Origin: Laccaria trichodermophora
Taxonomy: Eukaryota; Basidiomycota; Agaricomycetes; Agaricales; Hydnangiaceae
Reading direction: 5' to 3'
Assembly (NCBI GenBank): GCA_018417955.1
Contig: JACTVC010000025.1
Span: 744,001-808,000 of the forward strand
Length of the DNA: 64,000 bases
The stretch's first letter is position 1. The number at the start of each line of letters is the position of its first letter. This document shows, piece after piece, positions 11,489 through 23,931 of this stretch. Both the position numbers and the translations under genes were made by a program. A model generated the notes under the pieces. It was not told the DNA's origin. It worked only from the letters and a program-made list of their open reading frames with translations, and did no database searches.

Positions 11489-14400
11489 TCAAGACTCCAC
11501 ATTGGGTGAACTATGACTTCGTGGGAAATAAGGTCTTCCAGAAGCCCCAGGCGACGTTGGTGATAAGCTCAACGTCGCAGAAACGGGACTCTCGACGACA
11601 GGCCCGTTCAACTCAGGATGGTCTGTCCCAACAGGTGATATGAGACTCATGATCGAGGAGGAGGTGGACCTGGTGCGTGAAATGTATGGTCGAGGTGATG
11701 GTTTGGGTGTCTCGCTAGTAGGAGAGGGATCGGAGGGAGGCACTGACGATGTGGACCGGTGGTCCTCAAAGTTCGTGCTCCCCGGGATTATCTCTATCCC
11801 AAAATCATCAGTCAAAGGGCGGGGAGGGGGCCGCTCCACCATGGCTTCTAGAAGCTAAGATTGGTGGAAGAGTTGAGCGATGATTTCAAAAAGATGGAAA
11901 ATTGAAATACCTCTTTCCGTAGCTCTTCACCAGCATACTCCCCCTCCATCTCCTCAGGACCAAGGAGAATTGTTCCCCTCCTAAACACCTCGCCCTCTTC
12001 CTCTACCCAACTACGTGATCTATTGAAACCATCATCACTCACTAAACTTGCATAGACGGGCGACCAAAACTTACCTATCAGTTGGTGAGGCGACGTCCTC
12101 AACGTGCTCTGAGGCGATCACATATCGCCTGCCATCTTCATCCTCATCCTCTGACGATTCCGCAATCAAGAAGGTCGGACTGAGCACCTTCTCAGGAACC
12201 TCAGGCTCTGGTTCAGCCTTCCGCTTTCCTTTGTCGATTCTGGGGGTCGTTGGTGTGTCATCATCAACTTCTCCCTCAGGGAAATGGCCATTAGCATGCC
12301 CATTCAAGAACCCAGGTGCACCGTTTGCCAATGCGGTATCGCCACCCACTGCTTCAATTCCAGGGAGCGACAAACCCAAACCATGTAATGTCAGGGTCGG
12401 CCTGCCACCTCCAGGTACCTTCTTCAGCAACGCAAGTAGTTGGTCGTTGATTCCAAGCAATTCCTCCATCTGTATTGGGTCTTCAGTCTCTTGAATAACC
12501 GTCGTCAACTCGTTAACCACAACCCGTGCTTTCGTGGCCGCGTCCGCTATGTGATCCGGATTCACAGTCGAGGAAGGAGCAGCCGTGACATTGGTTAATG
12601 ATGTGAGGCAAGCTCGTGCTCTGATCACAACGTCACTCTCGATCTGTGGCCGATGAGGGAATGGACTGATTGACACAAGTAAAGCACGTACTTTCTTCTC
12701 TTCGTCCTTCCTAATCGACTTGGCAAGTTCGCTCTCTTCAATCATGCCCCATACGCCTTTACCCAGTCCCCGCCCACTACCAGTGCTTGATCCCTCTGCC
12801 CCTTTCGTTATCCTTTCGGCCTCTTCAGTATTCCTGACACAAGAATTCAGGATCTCTCTACACATCCTACATTAACGTTAACGGCCTTTCGGCAAACCCA
12901 GAGCACGTAAACAACGAACCTAGCGAACTCCTCATCACCTGGCGGAATGTTCACGTCAAGGCATCGCATAACATGGTTGGCTTTCAGCCCTGAGCTCAGG
13001 GCCATAACTCCAGCGATATCGAAGCTATTCATGGTGAGGTCCAGGTGGAGCAGGGACGTTGACTCTGGAAGGAATTCTGCCAAAGCAATGGCGCCTGCAG
13101 ATGTCATTGAAGTTGAGGATAAAAAAAGACGCTTCAGGGCCGTGTTGAGGGTGAACGCAGTCCTTAGAGATTGGATCTATGTGGAGGGTTAGGTTTCCCT
13201 GGAGCTAGAAGATGTGATGACGACGCATACCCCTTCAAGACCAGGACCGGAACATGGATTTTTGTTCAGGTCGAGAGTTTCTAGACTGGAGTTGTATTTC
13301 TGTTACAACGGAAAGGTTACTAGAAGGAAAAAAGAAGAGAAGATTTAGGCTAACCAACGCCTCCGCGATAATCACCAAGCACTGAACATCCAGCTTGTTT
13401 TCGCTCAGGTTTAGTACCTTCAAAGTGCGATTCCGCTTTAGCACTTGAGCAATGTATGTTATCCCGGTCTATTGAACAGGAAACTTTGAGCAACCATCAA
13501 ATGGAAGTGTGTCAACTCACGCGTAAATCATTCCCCTTGAGGTCCAATGTCCTCAGTGCCCCAAGACGAGGTAAATTATCTAGCGCTCGGATATTATCTA
13601 AGAGCGCGGCACTCGGTCCACTATTGTGGTGAGAGTTATGTATTGGGGTTGCGGGACTACTTGGTGCCGGATGTCGCGTAGTTACCCCGCCTTGAGAGGA
13701 GGATGTGATAATGGGGATATGTTGACCGGAAGGCGACAGTGGGTTTACAGAGCTAGCAACTAATCTGCGAGCGCGCGGTACGTATGGGGTATATGTTGTC
13801 TGCATGCTGACGGTTGGGTGTCGTGGAGGGGGAGCTGGAGGCCCTGTGCGTGACGGTGCGAGCAAGCTTGGGCTTGCAACCGTCGGCGTGCTTGGCGGCG
13901 ACATCAGGACGTTGGGGAGGTTGACAAAAGATGACGTGGGTGATGAGGATGCGGAGGACGTGGGTGTTCCGGATGGTGCTGGGGAGAGCGGTGTGGGCAC
14001 GATGTCGGGATAGTCTCTGATCATGAGTGCGAGAGCTACACCTCCTGAGGCGGAAATCCGGTTATGCCGTAGGGAGATGTTGCGTAATGACGATGTGCGC
14101 ACCGCGCGACAAAGTGTTTCGAGAGCTGCCGGTCGTAGTGCACAATCGTCCAAGCGCAGAGAAACCAAGCCTGGCTCAGGGGCTGTTGCCAACGCAGCGA
14201 CAATATATTCAATCGATTTCTTGTCCAAAGGGTTCTGCGAAAGGTCGAGAAACTGCAAGCTTTTCGCCTACTTTATTTTTCAGCACATTGGAAAGGCAAC
14301 TAGAGTCGCTTGACACACCTTTTTAACGTATGCACCGACAAGTCTAAAAGCAGCCGCTTTCAATCGTCGATTTGACGCAATTGACAGAAATGAAAGCGTC

Positions 14401-15240
14401 CCTGGTATCAACAAGGCGTGCAGTATTGGTTTCAAAGTCTATTAGCAAGTCAGTAAGGCACACAGTGGAGGAGGACAATGTGACGAAAAAGCAAGCCTTC
14501 CTCGAGAAAGAATATCCGGACGACGGTATCCCACAGACACGATGTCTGTAGAAGCGAATGGAATGGGACGCACATGCTCATCTAGGTCGCATTCACGGAA
14601 TACCAGCTTCCGTAAACCCCACTCGATGTTGAAGACATCCGACAGGATAGACGCCGAATTGAAGGTGAGCTGGACCCCCGAGAAGTCGACTGTCCTTGGA
14701 CTCGATGGTGAGGCATGCTGAACGAATAAGGGCTCAGACAAGGAGAAAATACTTTGGAGATTGTTCACGTACCTTGAGTGCCACGGTGATGGCTGGATCT
14801 GGCTCCTCCTCACAACCTGCACAACACTCCCGATAGAATGATTCAACCTTATCCATGGACCACCATTCTTCCACATCCTGGCCTCCAGGGCTACTCGTAG
14901 AATTCCCTCGGACGACCCGTTTACGGCGCTCCTGCTCCCGATCCTCGATAGCTCTCTTCTCCTCCTTCAACGTTGGAGTCGACGGTGGGTTTATAGAAGA
15001 TATTGGGTAGACAGTAGCTATCTGGGGGAGAATGAAATGGGCCCTTTTCAAAGGTTTTGCATCTTCGATGGGTGTCGCCTGTGGTTGGGTTTGCGTTGGC
15101 AGAAACCTTGTGATCCTGGAGAAGATGGACGCTTGGGCTTGTGGTGGACGTTTTAGGATAGACTTCCCTGCTACAGGTATTGTCACTGCAGACGACGACG
15201 GTAAGCATGACGGCGTAGACGAGGACGACGATGCTGCCAT
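11489..15240 (-). CDS. Large leucine-rich-repeat (RNI-like) protein, PPP1R37-like
   Basis: About ten exons. After a Ser/Pro-rich N-terminus comes a segment (KRAHFILPQ, then WWSMDKVESFYRECC) resembling the region before the repeats of PPP1R37, a protein phosphatase 1 regulator. RNI-type leucine-rich repeats follow, for example LQFLDLSQNPLDKKSIEYI, LRNISLRHNRISASGG, LRTLDLKGNDLR, LKVLNLSENKLD, LETLDLNKNP and LLHLDLTMNSFD. A Ser/Pro/Thr-rich, probably disordered insert of about 110 residues interrupts them near 13600-13990. The tail is acidic and Ser-rich (ESSEDEDEDGRRY), ending SHSSPNVES. Scaffold or phosphatase-regulator function is inferred; the RVxF-like site (KRAHF) is degenerate. An in-frame ATG at 15303 exists, but a TATA box only about 20 bp above it favours the ATG at 15240. 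Confidence 0.75.
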
Positions 15241-15321
15241 GGTTGGTCGGATGTGGTCACGACGTCCAAAGTTGGTCTTGACTTCATAACCGTTTTCTGT
15301 CACACTTTCATCCTCACAAAC

Positions 15322-15328
15322 ATATATA
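15322..15328 (-). promoter_or_regulatory. TATA-like box of the LRR gene
   Basis: The minus strand reads TATATAT here, about 82 bp above the chosen ATG. Normal spacing would put transcription start near 15290, between the two candidate ATGs. Confidence 0.5.
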
Positions 15329-15668
15329 GTTGAGCATTTTTCATCTCAGTATCCATGATATTAACGGCTACCTAGCAGCTCCAGCTTGACCTCTAGAGTG
15401 CTTTCGGCACAACCTCAAAAAAGACGGTTTCGCCACCAAGCTTCTTGACCACCATCACGCCAGATATCTGATTCTTATCAGGACTATGTAGTACGAACGA
15501 GGTACACGCTCAATGCCATCTGATAAGGGCGTCCGTGTTTCTGTTGGCGGCTAACGAGTTACGACATAAAGGAATTCCCAGATCCAGGACAATCGAAGTT
15601 ACGGTTAACCCACCGGCGCACCCAAGGGTGCACCGATATTTTCTCTCCGAGACGCGATTTTGGGGCTG

Positions 15669-16278
15669 TCACCAGCGAACTGCAGCGGGGTAAACGGTCG
15701 GATTATACTGAATGCCTAAAAATACAATCAAAAAATTTACGATGGCGGAAAATCATGGGGCTGGATCAAGCGGCTCCTTTCGATCTATCGTTGTGAAGGG
15801 CCGTTGCAAATTTTTCGGGAGAGTTCTACGCGCAGTACGTTATCGGTGCGTTTCGGGTCAACAGCATGAAAAAAACGGCTCACCTTTGATCTCCTGAAGC
15901 ACCTTTTTGACATCTAGAGTCACGCTGGACGGCGACAACCTTCCATACACCACCTTCCATAATAACGCCAGGAATCCCACTTCTAGCCCCCACCCTCCCA
16001 AATAAGCGATTATCAATTTCGGAACCCATTTCTTCATCTTCCTCCCGCTCGGTTAAACATGTTAATGAATGAGACGTCCGTACGCCCAAGCAGACGAGGA
16101 TGGCGACTATAGAGAGCAGGCAGATAAAGACAAAATTGGAGAGGCCAGCTGATTCAATGGCGAAAAGTAATTTGGCAATGTAAGCTCGAACGGTGGCGAG
16201 GACGATAGCGAGGACGACCATTCCAGTCACGAAAAATTCTTCGACAGCGGCCATAAATTCAGATGGTGAGACCGCCAT
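15669..16278 (-). CDS. Small membrane protein, two predicted helices, unknown function
   Basis: The start is MAVSPSEFMAAVEEFF. Two hydrophobic segments follow, around GMVVLAIVLATV and FVFICLLSIVAILVCLG, then an acidic stretch (REEDEEMGSEID). I model a 40-nt intron (GTGGTG donor, CTAG acceptor preceded by GTGAC) that joins GVIME to DVKKVLQEIKG, and a second intron (GTGAGC to TTTTTAG) leading to a short last exon that ends NPTVYPAAVRW. Without the first intron the frame runs to a nearby stop. I do not recognise the family. The first 100 residues are more certain than the splicing. Confidence 0.5.
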
Positions 16279-17731
16279 GGTAAGGTTACGCTGGGGAGCT
16301 CGGGGCGCGACGTTTGAGGCTACTAGCCGGACGTTGATTGGTGATATGTGACCAAGCGTCTGACGTCCTGTCTCACCTTTATATGTGGAGACGGCCCGCG
16401 AGTCATCGATTTATCCCTGGTTCTTCCTCGTATGGACGTGTTGCATTCATCAATCTGACGCATCATGCATAGGCGTTAGTACTTCCGGGGCATACGGCGC
16501 TTTCTTTGTTAACCAATCAATGAATTCCGATTGGTGACGGTTTGGGCGTCAACAAGCGTCAACGAGTCCTTCTGGAAGTCGAATCGACAGGGTAGAACAT
16601 TGTATGTCCTTTTGCACCAGGGTCCACATGGGTGCTTCAAGGTGCTTCACCGAATGCGATTACCGGCGATCAACGCACTCGGTGAGGCCTAATTTCATGC
16701 CGCCTCGAGGTTGTGCAATGTGCAGATGGTGACCATCATTGAGATAAGAAGACTGGCATTGATCTCTTAACCAGCTATGGAGTCATCTGGAAGAAGGACG
16801 GTGGGAGGAGAGGGGGGGAGTTCCAGCAAGAGCCGGGTGTCGCTTCTGGGCTAATAGTGCTGCGGACTCGAATTCCGTGATCATCTGCGCAGCGGAGACA
16901 AAGTCGCCTATGACGACAACGAATTCACAAGAAATTAGATTTTCCACCCCGTTTGAGACCAAACCCACCACTTAGCAAGGCAAAGGCTCAGGTTGACATA
17001 GGATGGAATTTTCGGAAAGACTTTTTCTTTTCAAGACGTGTTCTGTGGCAGGCGGAGATCATTCTGACTCAGAGAGCGGAAAGAACTACATAACATCTGC
17101 GGATGCCCTAGGAAATCACAATGAGCCCAAACATAAAAGAAGGAACCAAACCCACGCCAAAAGGTACGTCCGGGCGCGAGCAATGCACAACACTTGACGT
17201 TATGTAATTCCGCAACCCGTTTCAGACAGTCAGTGGGGGCCGAAGAAGGAAGAATTTATTGAAGCTTGAGCGCTCTCAAATACAACATCAAAGTCGTTTG
17301 AGAACAAAGGAGAAGACGAGCGTATCATTTATCGCAAGCCGATTTTACCTGTTGACTTCCTGGACCTAGCAACTTGGACTCTTATTACCTTTTTGAGCAC
17401 CGGTATATTTGTCAAATCAAGCAAAACCAAACACTTGACACAAAGTAGTTTTCGTCTTTCAAACTTTTTGCATTTCTCAAAGGTCTTCATATCCCTTCAG
17501 ATCCATGATTCGCTGTAGAGGGCCACTTCAATTGCTAGGACATCTTCCCTGAATTGTTTGACTTGCAAGAGTCGCCTGATCCGGAGTCGCAGAAGCTTGC
17601 AGCCACGTGAATACTAACGTGCTTCTTCTTCCCCATACTTTCGCCGACACAGCCCCGTGGGACGTACTCATCAGGCAATTCGCTTCACTGATGTACTGAT
17701 GTACACGTGGCTACTGAAACCTTTAGATTTA
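16279..17731. other. 1.5-kb stretch without a recognised gene
   Basis: Only short frames, such as 16783-16971 (-) and 17003-17197 (+), with no domain or splice support. It contains the upstream regions of the divergent membrane-protein and secreted-protein genes. Confidence 0.45.
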
Positions 17732-17737
17732 TATAAA
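17732..17737 (+). promoter_or_regulatory. TATA box of the small secreted protein gene
   Basis: TATAAA lies 74 bp above the ATG at 17811, suitable for transcription start near 17765. Confidence 0.6.
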
Positions 17738-17810
17738 GAGTGCGCCCAATGCCAAACCAATTTTCCTTTCCTCCCACATCCTCCATCATCGTTAAGGAAA
17801 TTTTAGAAGG

Positions 17811-18505
17811 ATGTTCGTCGCAAACATACTGTCGCTTGCAGCCGTCCTCTTTGCGCCTTCCGTTTACGCCGGTGTTATAGCGTCCCAAGCTAGCCTTCCG
17901 TACAATTTCACCCTGGCCGCGCTCAACTCATCCTTACCAAACTCGAACTCAACAGGGGCGCCATTGGTCCTCGGTCAAAACGGTCAGTCACTAGGGTTTT
18001 AGTCTTCGTTAATTCCTTCAATATTCACGCTCTGGATTCTGCCTAGGTGCCAGCACAGGAGTTTCATTCTACGTGACGTCTGTACGTATCATTTTTACCT
18101 CGCACGCATAGGGTTCCAAAACGCGCTTGATAGACACACGCATCCTATCCTTACAACGATTATCCCACGTTGGCATTAAGGAATAACATCTTAAAAGCTT
18201 ATAGAACCTCTGGACCATCGATAACCAACGCAACCGAGGTACAGAGTGGCGGAGAACTTGTTTGGATTACCACTACGCAAGGCCATGCAGGCTCGGAAAA
18301 CTATTCGGTTATAAAAGCTCCCGCCTATCGCTTTCCCGTTCTCGCCGCTCATGGCATACACGACCTTTGGTCATTATGCCCCTTCCAAGGAGGCCAAACA
18401 AATGTTGTATTCAATGTCTCGACTGATCAACCTCACGCGGGGTCCGACCCATCACAATGTTATCAAGTCATAATCAACGTGGTTCCAATCCCTCAATCTT
18501 ACTAG
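17811..18505 (+). CDS. Small secreted protein of basidiomycete type
   Basis: Three exons (17811-17982, 18047-18081 and 18134-18505) sum to 579 nt, 192 aa, all phases consistent. The N-terminus MFVANILSLAAVLFAPSVYA is a typical signal peptide with an A-x-A-like cleavage site. The mature part begins GVIASQASLPYNFTLAALN and has many N-glycosylation sites (NFT, NSS, NST, NAT, NYS, NVS). The middle exon is only 35 nt; the joined text GASTGVSFYVTS then ASYPYNDYPTLALRN supports it. I recall similar glycosylated secreted proteins in agaricomycete genomes but know no function. A TATA box lies 74 bp upstream. Candidate extracellular or cell-wall protein. Confidence 0.8.
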
Positions 18506-20532
18506 GTCCTTTGCGAGTCCTTCCATCACTCAGAATTATGCACCATATTCTAACTTTATAGCGTAGAGGGACATAGGCCTGCCCGGAACCCGGTTCCCTC
18601 GCAATTTATTCTCAAAAAATTCGTCATTACGAAAAGCGGACTTTTAGATACCACTCAGGACTTACTTGTATACCTTTAAGCTTCCAGTTACGTGACGCCT
18701 TGTTGTAATATCAAAACGGACAAGTGAATGGACTACGTATCAGTAGGGGTATTAGCGTCATTCATAGCAGGGAGGCGCTTCCAAAAAATATATATCGTAG
18801 ATTATTATGTCGATAGATGAATCTTAATGGCCTCCTCCACGAAAGGTCACCGGTCACCGGCCCAAACTTTGGTCAGCAATATTCTACAAATCCACCTCGA
18901 TATAATCACCCTTGTCGCCCAGAAAAACGCAGCTTCAGCCTATGATTTAATTTAAGGACGCTGGAGGTCTCCTCGGCGGCGGAAAATTCACCTTGCATTT
19001 TGGATGATGTTCAATGTTCACCATTGCCTCAAAGTGACTGTATTATTGTGATCGCCATTGTTGAATGTTTTTTCCTTTGCCAGAGAACCTCGGGGCATCC
19101 TGTAAACACGTCCAAAAACCCCAGTTTGCTTCTGAGGATAATCGAGAGAGAGAAGCTTGCGGCCCGATCTAACATATATATATTGCTAGTACGGCGTCAG
19201 GACAAAATATTGAGGTCGGTAAACACAGCGGAAATTGACACATACATCATATGAAGGTCTAGCATATTCCGAGGAACAGCCTCCCCATTCGGGCTGGTCA
19301 GAGAGGACGAGTCTCCCCATAGCAAGATCGCGCTCCTCAAACCAACATCAAACAGCATGGGAGAAAGTTCGTGATCGAGTGGCGATTGAAGACGCTCACT
19401 GCGTTCCACAGTTGTAAGCTTTGCAAGACTCTGTTTGTCGGGTTCCAGTTATGTCCCTAGTACTTTGGTCATTGCAAGGATAATGTCCGCATTTGCATTA
19501 TTGCTCGTCGTTGCCGACTCCCGAGTGCAAAGGAAGCAACCAGTTTTGAGATTCCGCCTTGAACTTTAAATATAAAAGGCAGGTCCTAAAAATAACTCCC
19601 GCCCGTTGCGCGTGTTTGGCTACATGGCGCTATCACGTATCCGGAAGTGTCGTGCCAAATCCTGGCCAATACCACTCACTCGCGTTGGCGATTTCTTGAC
19701 TACGGCAGATGCTGGACACCGCCAACTGCAAGAATCGCTAGAATGGCTACGTTTTCGAAGTTCCAGCTCGACGTCCCCAGGCGACATTTCACGGAGTCTA
19801 CAGTCAACGACGCGCCTTCAACGCTTTTCTGGGACCTCGCTCAACCTGGATCGTCACCCACGTCTGTGCCTAGTGGCTCTCAGAAACTCTATGGGTGGTT
19901 CATTTTAAACTCTGAATTTGGGCGACATCCTCTGTCTTGGAATTCCTGGCAAGAGTTTCTGTTACGCAAACTCAATTGAGCTTCGACGCGTTCCCTCGAC
20001 AACTGGGGCTGAGCACTACCTAGAACGAATGGTTTACTTTTGCGCACGGTATGGGACTGGTGGCAAGAAGGAATACGAGAAGAAGCATCCTGGATGGTCA
20101 CGAAGCTATCATTATTGTAGCCTTCAAGTTGTTGCTAGTAGCCTCCAGAGCGGAAAAGTCGACCATATCCTTATTCATTCACGCTTCCGTTGATGAGAAC
20201 ATTTTATTCAAGTTCCATTCAGGGCAGTATTACCAACACAAAAAGTCAACACCATCACGTAGCGAGAACTGAACACGATCGAAATTCTACCAACGGCGCG
20301 TCCCGCCCTTTACAAAGGCGCATTTGGGAAAAAAATTATCCGACTCCCGGACCTTCCTTTTATATTTAAAGTTCAAGGCGGAAAGTGAATAACTGCAACC
20401 AGTTTTGCGCCAAGCATCGCCAAACAACTGGTTCAAGTCATTATCCGAGTCCGTCGGAGTTTCCTTCCGACCGCGTTCATCCGCGCATACTTATTCAACA
20501 GCAGCGCGCTCAGATACTGAGCCTGAAATCGA
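18506..20532. other. 2-kb stretch without a recognised gene, holding a repeat-bounded block
   Basis: No gene is recognised. Two plus-strand frames at 19606-19979 overlap in different phases and have no domain. The main structure is the repeat-bounded block 19536-20407. Confidence 0.45.
19536..20407. repeat. 35-bp inverted repeats flanked by 13-bp direct repeats (possible small mobile element)
   Basis: Arms 19552-19586 and 20349-20383 are reverse complements over 35 bp with one mismatch. Their shared core contains TTTAAATATAAAAGG. Just outside them, GCAACCAGTTTTG occurs in direct orientation at 19536-19548 and 20395-20407, without mismatch. The layout is that of an approximately 0.85-kb insertion with terminal inverted repeats and a target duplication, but the direct repeats do not abut the arms exactly (3 and 11 bp away). 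Confidence 0.55.
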
Positions 20533-21923
20533 ATGTCTACGTTCGCGAGGACAGGTTTTAACGCCTCTGCGTACTCTGCATCGCGTCCCAATTACCCATC
20601 CAAACTCTTTGAGTGCATCTTCAACTATCACAAACGCTCGGGCAGCGCTCGATGGGAGCGAGCAGTTGACTTGGGGTGTGGTACAGGTGAGAAGGGATCT
20701 CTGCCGAGCTTGTGTAGTACTTGACCTTTTAGCTCTTACGCATGAAACGTGTGTTGTTGTGCGATTGCCTGAACTATTTGAATGGATAGAAGGTTTCTGA
20801 CCAACAATATTCACGCAGGTCAAGCAACTCCACATCTAAGCCCATTTCACCAAGTAATTGGAATAGATCCTTCCGAGGGGATGCTTCAAAGGGCTCGCAC
20901 TTATGTTACTTCCTTGGATATTGCGCCCAGCGGGAAGGAAGAGAGATTCAAATTCCTTCAAGGTTCGGCCGAAGACCTGCATTTGACCGTCGAAGATGGA
21001 AGTGTAGATTTACTGATTGCGGGTACGTTGTCGTATATCTCCCTCTCGCTTCCTCATTGGAAGGCAACGAGTTGAGGGTGAAATGTAACTAACGCCCGTG
21101 TTCCATCTTCTGAAGCGCAATCTGCCCATTGGTTCGATTGGTCAAAAGTTTGGCCGGAAACACAACGTGTTCTGCGTAAAGGAGGAACGGCTGCGTACTG
21201 GGTATACCTTACAATAGTTTTTCTCTGAATCCGGCAACTTATGAAGTCAATAGGTCTATGCGGAATTTCGCCTGCCAGCATATCCCTCACTGACACCGCT
21301 GATCACATCCTACCATCAAGGCTCAGATTCCCGGAGTAGCGTTGGAATGTATTTTCAACGTCCAGGAAGGACCATATTGGAGCGGATGTTGGTTGACGTG
21401 CCAGACCCCGCTGCTGTACTGGGGGAAAAATCTGAACTGGGGGACATGCAGAGGATGTACTTTTGCGGTTAGCTATCTGCGTCTCGTTTTTTGGTATCTG
21501 ATCAACTTATCTTGCGCAGGGACTGATATTCCACCGCCGATAGCACTGCCTCCTGGCCATAATCCTCACCCTTCACTCATGCGTAAAGAAATGAGCTGGC
21601 GCGACCTTTTGGGATACTTTAGGACTGCAAGTGCACTTCATACTTATCATGAGAAGCATCCAGAAGATTTAGATTCCGAAGAAGACGCGAGGTTCCTGGC
21701 GGACGATATTGAAGCGGACTCGAAGCGGCAAGCCTCAAGGGTGAAGGCGAATGACGCGGATGACTCGGAAGACATATCTATTCGAGGCGGCGACATTGCC
21801 ATTCACTTCTGGAAGGACTTACGACAAGGTGTTTTGGAATCGAACCCAAGTGCCCCGATAGGAGCCGATGATAAGGTACAAGTGGATTGGCCGTTAGCCC
21901 TTATCCTTACAAGACGGAGTTGA
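20533..21923 (+). CDS. SAM-dependent methyltransferase, trans-aconitate methyltransferase (TMT1)-like
   Basis: Five exons. Exon 1 (20533-20686) ends inside the SAM-binding motif I, AVDLGCGTG, and exon 2 starts at 20819 with QATPHLSPFHQVIGIDPSEGML, giving motif I and the acidic residue of motif II (GIDPS). Later exons read SVDLLIA, AHWFDWSKVWPETQRVLRKGGTAAYW, YAEFRLPAYPSL and the C-terminal GTDIPPPIALPPGHNP part with WRDLLGYFRTASAL. This order is that of yeast Tmt1-type class I methyltransferases. The acceptor could be trans-aconitate or another small acid; the substrate is not shown by sequence. An acidic insert (EDARFLADDIEAD to DDSEDIS) lies late in the protein. No targeting signal; probably cytosolic. 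Confidence 0.85.
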
Positions 21924-23931
21924 TTGTCATGGTTTGACGAGAAGCTGCAATAATATGGAACAAATCCGGGCCCTAATTCTCGACGAGACTATATCTTTTC
22001 TTACAATTTAAGCGCCAAAACTGAACAGCTCTACCGTCATGCGCAAAGGAATATATTGCAATTTTTGCAATTGTGCATGAACGAATCCTTCCTCGAGCCC
22101 AGGATAATACATCTCTCGGAAGTTCAGAATCAGGCAGCAGCCTACAAGTTTTGATTGCAACTGCTCAGCGCAAGCCACCGTTAATTATTTTGTCAAAGCC
22201 TATAGAAAGAGAGCCGATATACTCAGTCAAGGAGGCGAAATCATTTGCACAGGAAAATGACTGTGCATTATCATGCATGATAATGCGGATACCGTGCAAG
22301 GTTTCACAGTAATTGCATAGTTTGCACAGTGATTCGGACCTGATCAGTTGACATGGTAGACGTGCGGCAATATTACAGAGCGACAAAAGAGCCGGAACTT
22401 GGCCAGAACCTGGTGTATCGGAGTGCGCGGCAGCATAACTAGCTTTATCTCTGTAGAGCCAAATATGCGGCCTGGCTTTCAATTTCAATGACCCGAAATT
22501 AGGAAAATCTTGGGATTTGCTTGGGACAGAGATACTTTGTCCCCCACATACCCAGATTACGAGTAAGAATGCGCGGCCGGTTTCTAGCGACAGAATCAAA
22601 CAGAGTAATAAAATATTGGGTCCAGTGATGAAGTCATACTTCTCAGATCTTGGCAGGTTGTCACCGGCACGCGGCCCAACCTGTCGGTAAGTTGCAAGTA
22701 CATCAGCTGAGAGTGTTGACGTTGGGCGCTTGAGTGCTGAGCCTTACAAACGTCTTGACACCAGTGCTAGTGATGGACAAACAGTGACTTGTACTGCTTC
22801 CGATGATTCAATGAATTGGGGCTGTGAGTTTGTGATTTCTTATCTCTATATCAGAAGCTCCTCCAATCCATCCGAGTCCCATCTACCGGCTATCCTCCCT
22901 CCAATCGCGCAGCAGTAGCCAACGAGAACTTGCATCGAAAGACCACTATCATCGCGTTCAACGATCGGAAATATGGCAGGAAGAAGCTCGTACGGAATCA
23001 TATCTTATTGCTGGGTTGCCTCTTCTCAAAATTTATGGTGTTGGCGTTGATAGAGTAACCTCCTGCGAATCGCGTCAGCACAGTTGTTGTTCAGCTCAGC
23101 CTGGGTCAGTCGCAACTTTCCTATATTGATTCATTGTTTTACTATGTCAGTCATCTGCAGAAATCACCATGATCAAGAGAAGAAGCAACCTACACCTACG
23201 TATGAACTTGAAGAAGACGATGACGAGTAAGTGCGAGTAGCAAAGGGTCACTATGTCATGAGACTCAAACCATCGCTCAGTGATGACCAGTGGGGAGATG
23301 GACCAGACGGGTAGGTACTGTCGCAAATACCAAAACATGAGCTGATTGGTTTCCTTCCCTGGCTATCAGAGACCTGGGCGGACGTGGAACGAGAGATAAA
23401 CCGACCATTGGGGTCAAAGGTAGCAATGATCCTAAACACCAAGAAAAACCAGTCAAGAAATGAGAGTCATTTTTTTTGGTTGTCCTAGAGCTTAGGTTGT
23501 TTGTCATGTATTCAGAATTCAGATATTTGAGGGCGGTGATTTATTGGTGTCGAATTGATTCGTTCTTGGTAGCAGCCGAACGTTCGTAACTCGGAATTTT
23601 CGAAGTAGCAGGCGGTTGGCTTCAAACCTGCCACCGACGATCTTTAGAAATAGAACTCCATGAATCGCAAGTAGGCGGGTAAGGGAAACAGGGCGAGTCA
23701 TTCGAGGATCGAGAGTATATCTCCGCGCAAAAACAAAGTATGTCGGACAGAGGCACAGAGATAAGGTTGGGGCTATGCCAAGTTAAGCTGAATGAACCCC
23801 TTGCCCGCTGGTATCGGCAAAACACCAATCAAACACCTTGGCTACTGCACTATAATCCGCTGCCAAGGTCCGGTGTTACTGCATGTCGTTGCGGTTACAA
23901 GATGCTGGATACTCACTTGTTCTAAAAGTCT
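21924..23931. other. 2-kb stretch without a recognised gene
   Basis: Only small frames on both strands, without domain or splice support. A 28-codon frame at 23146-23232 (+) ends in an acidic run and could be noise. Confidence 0.45.
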
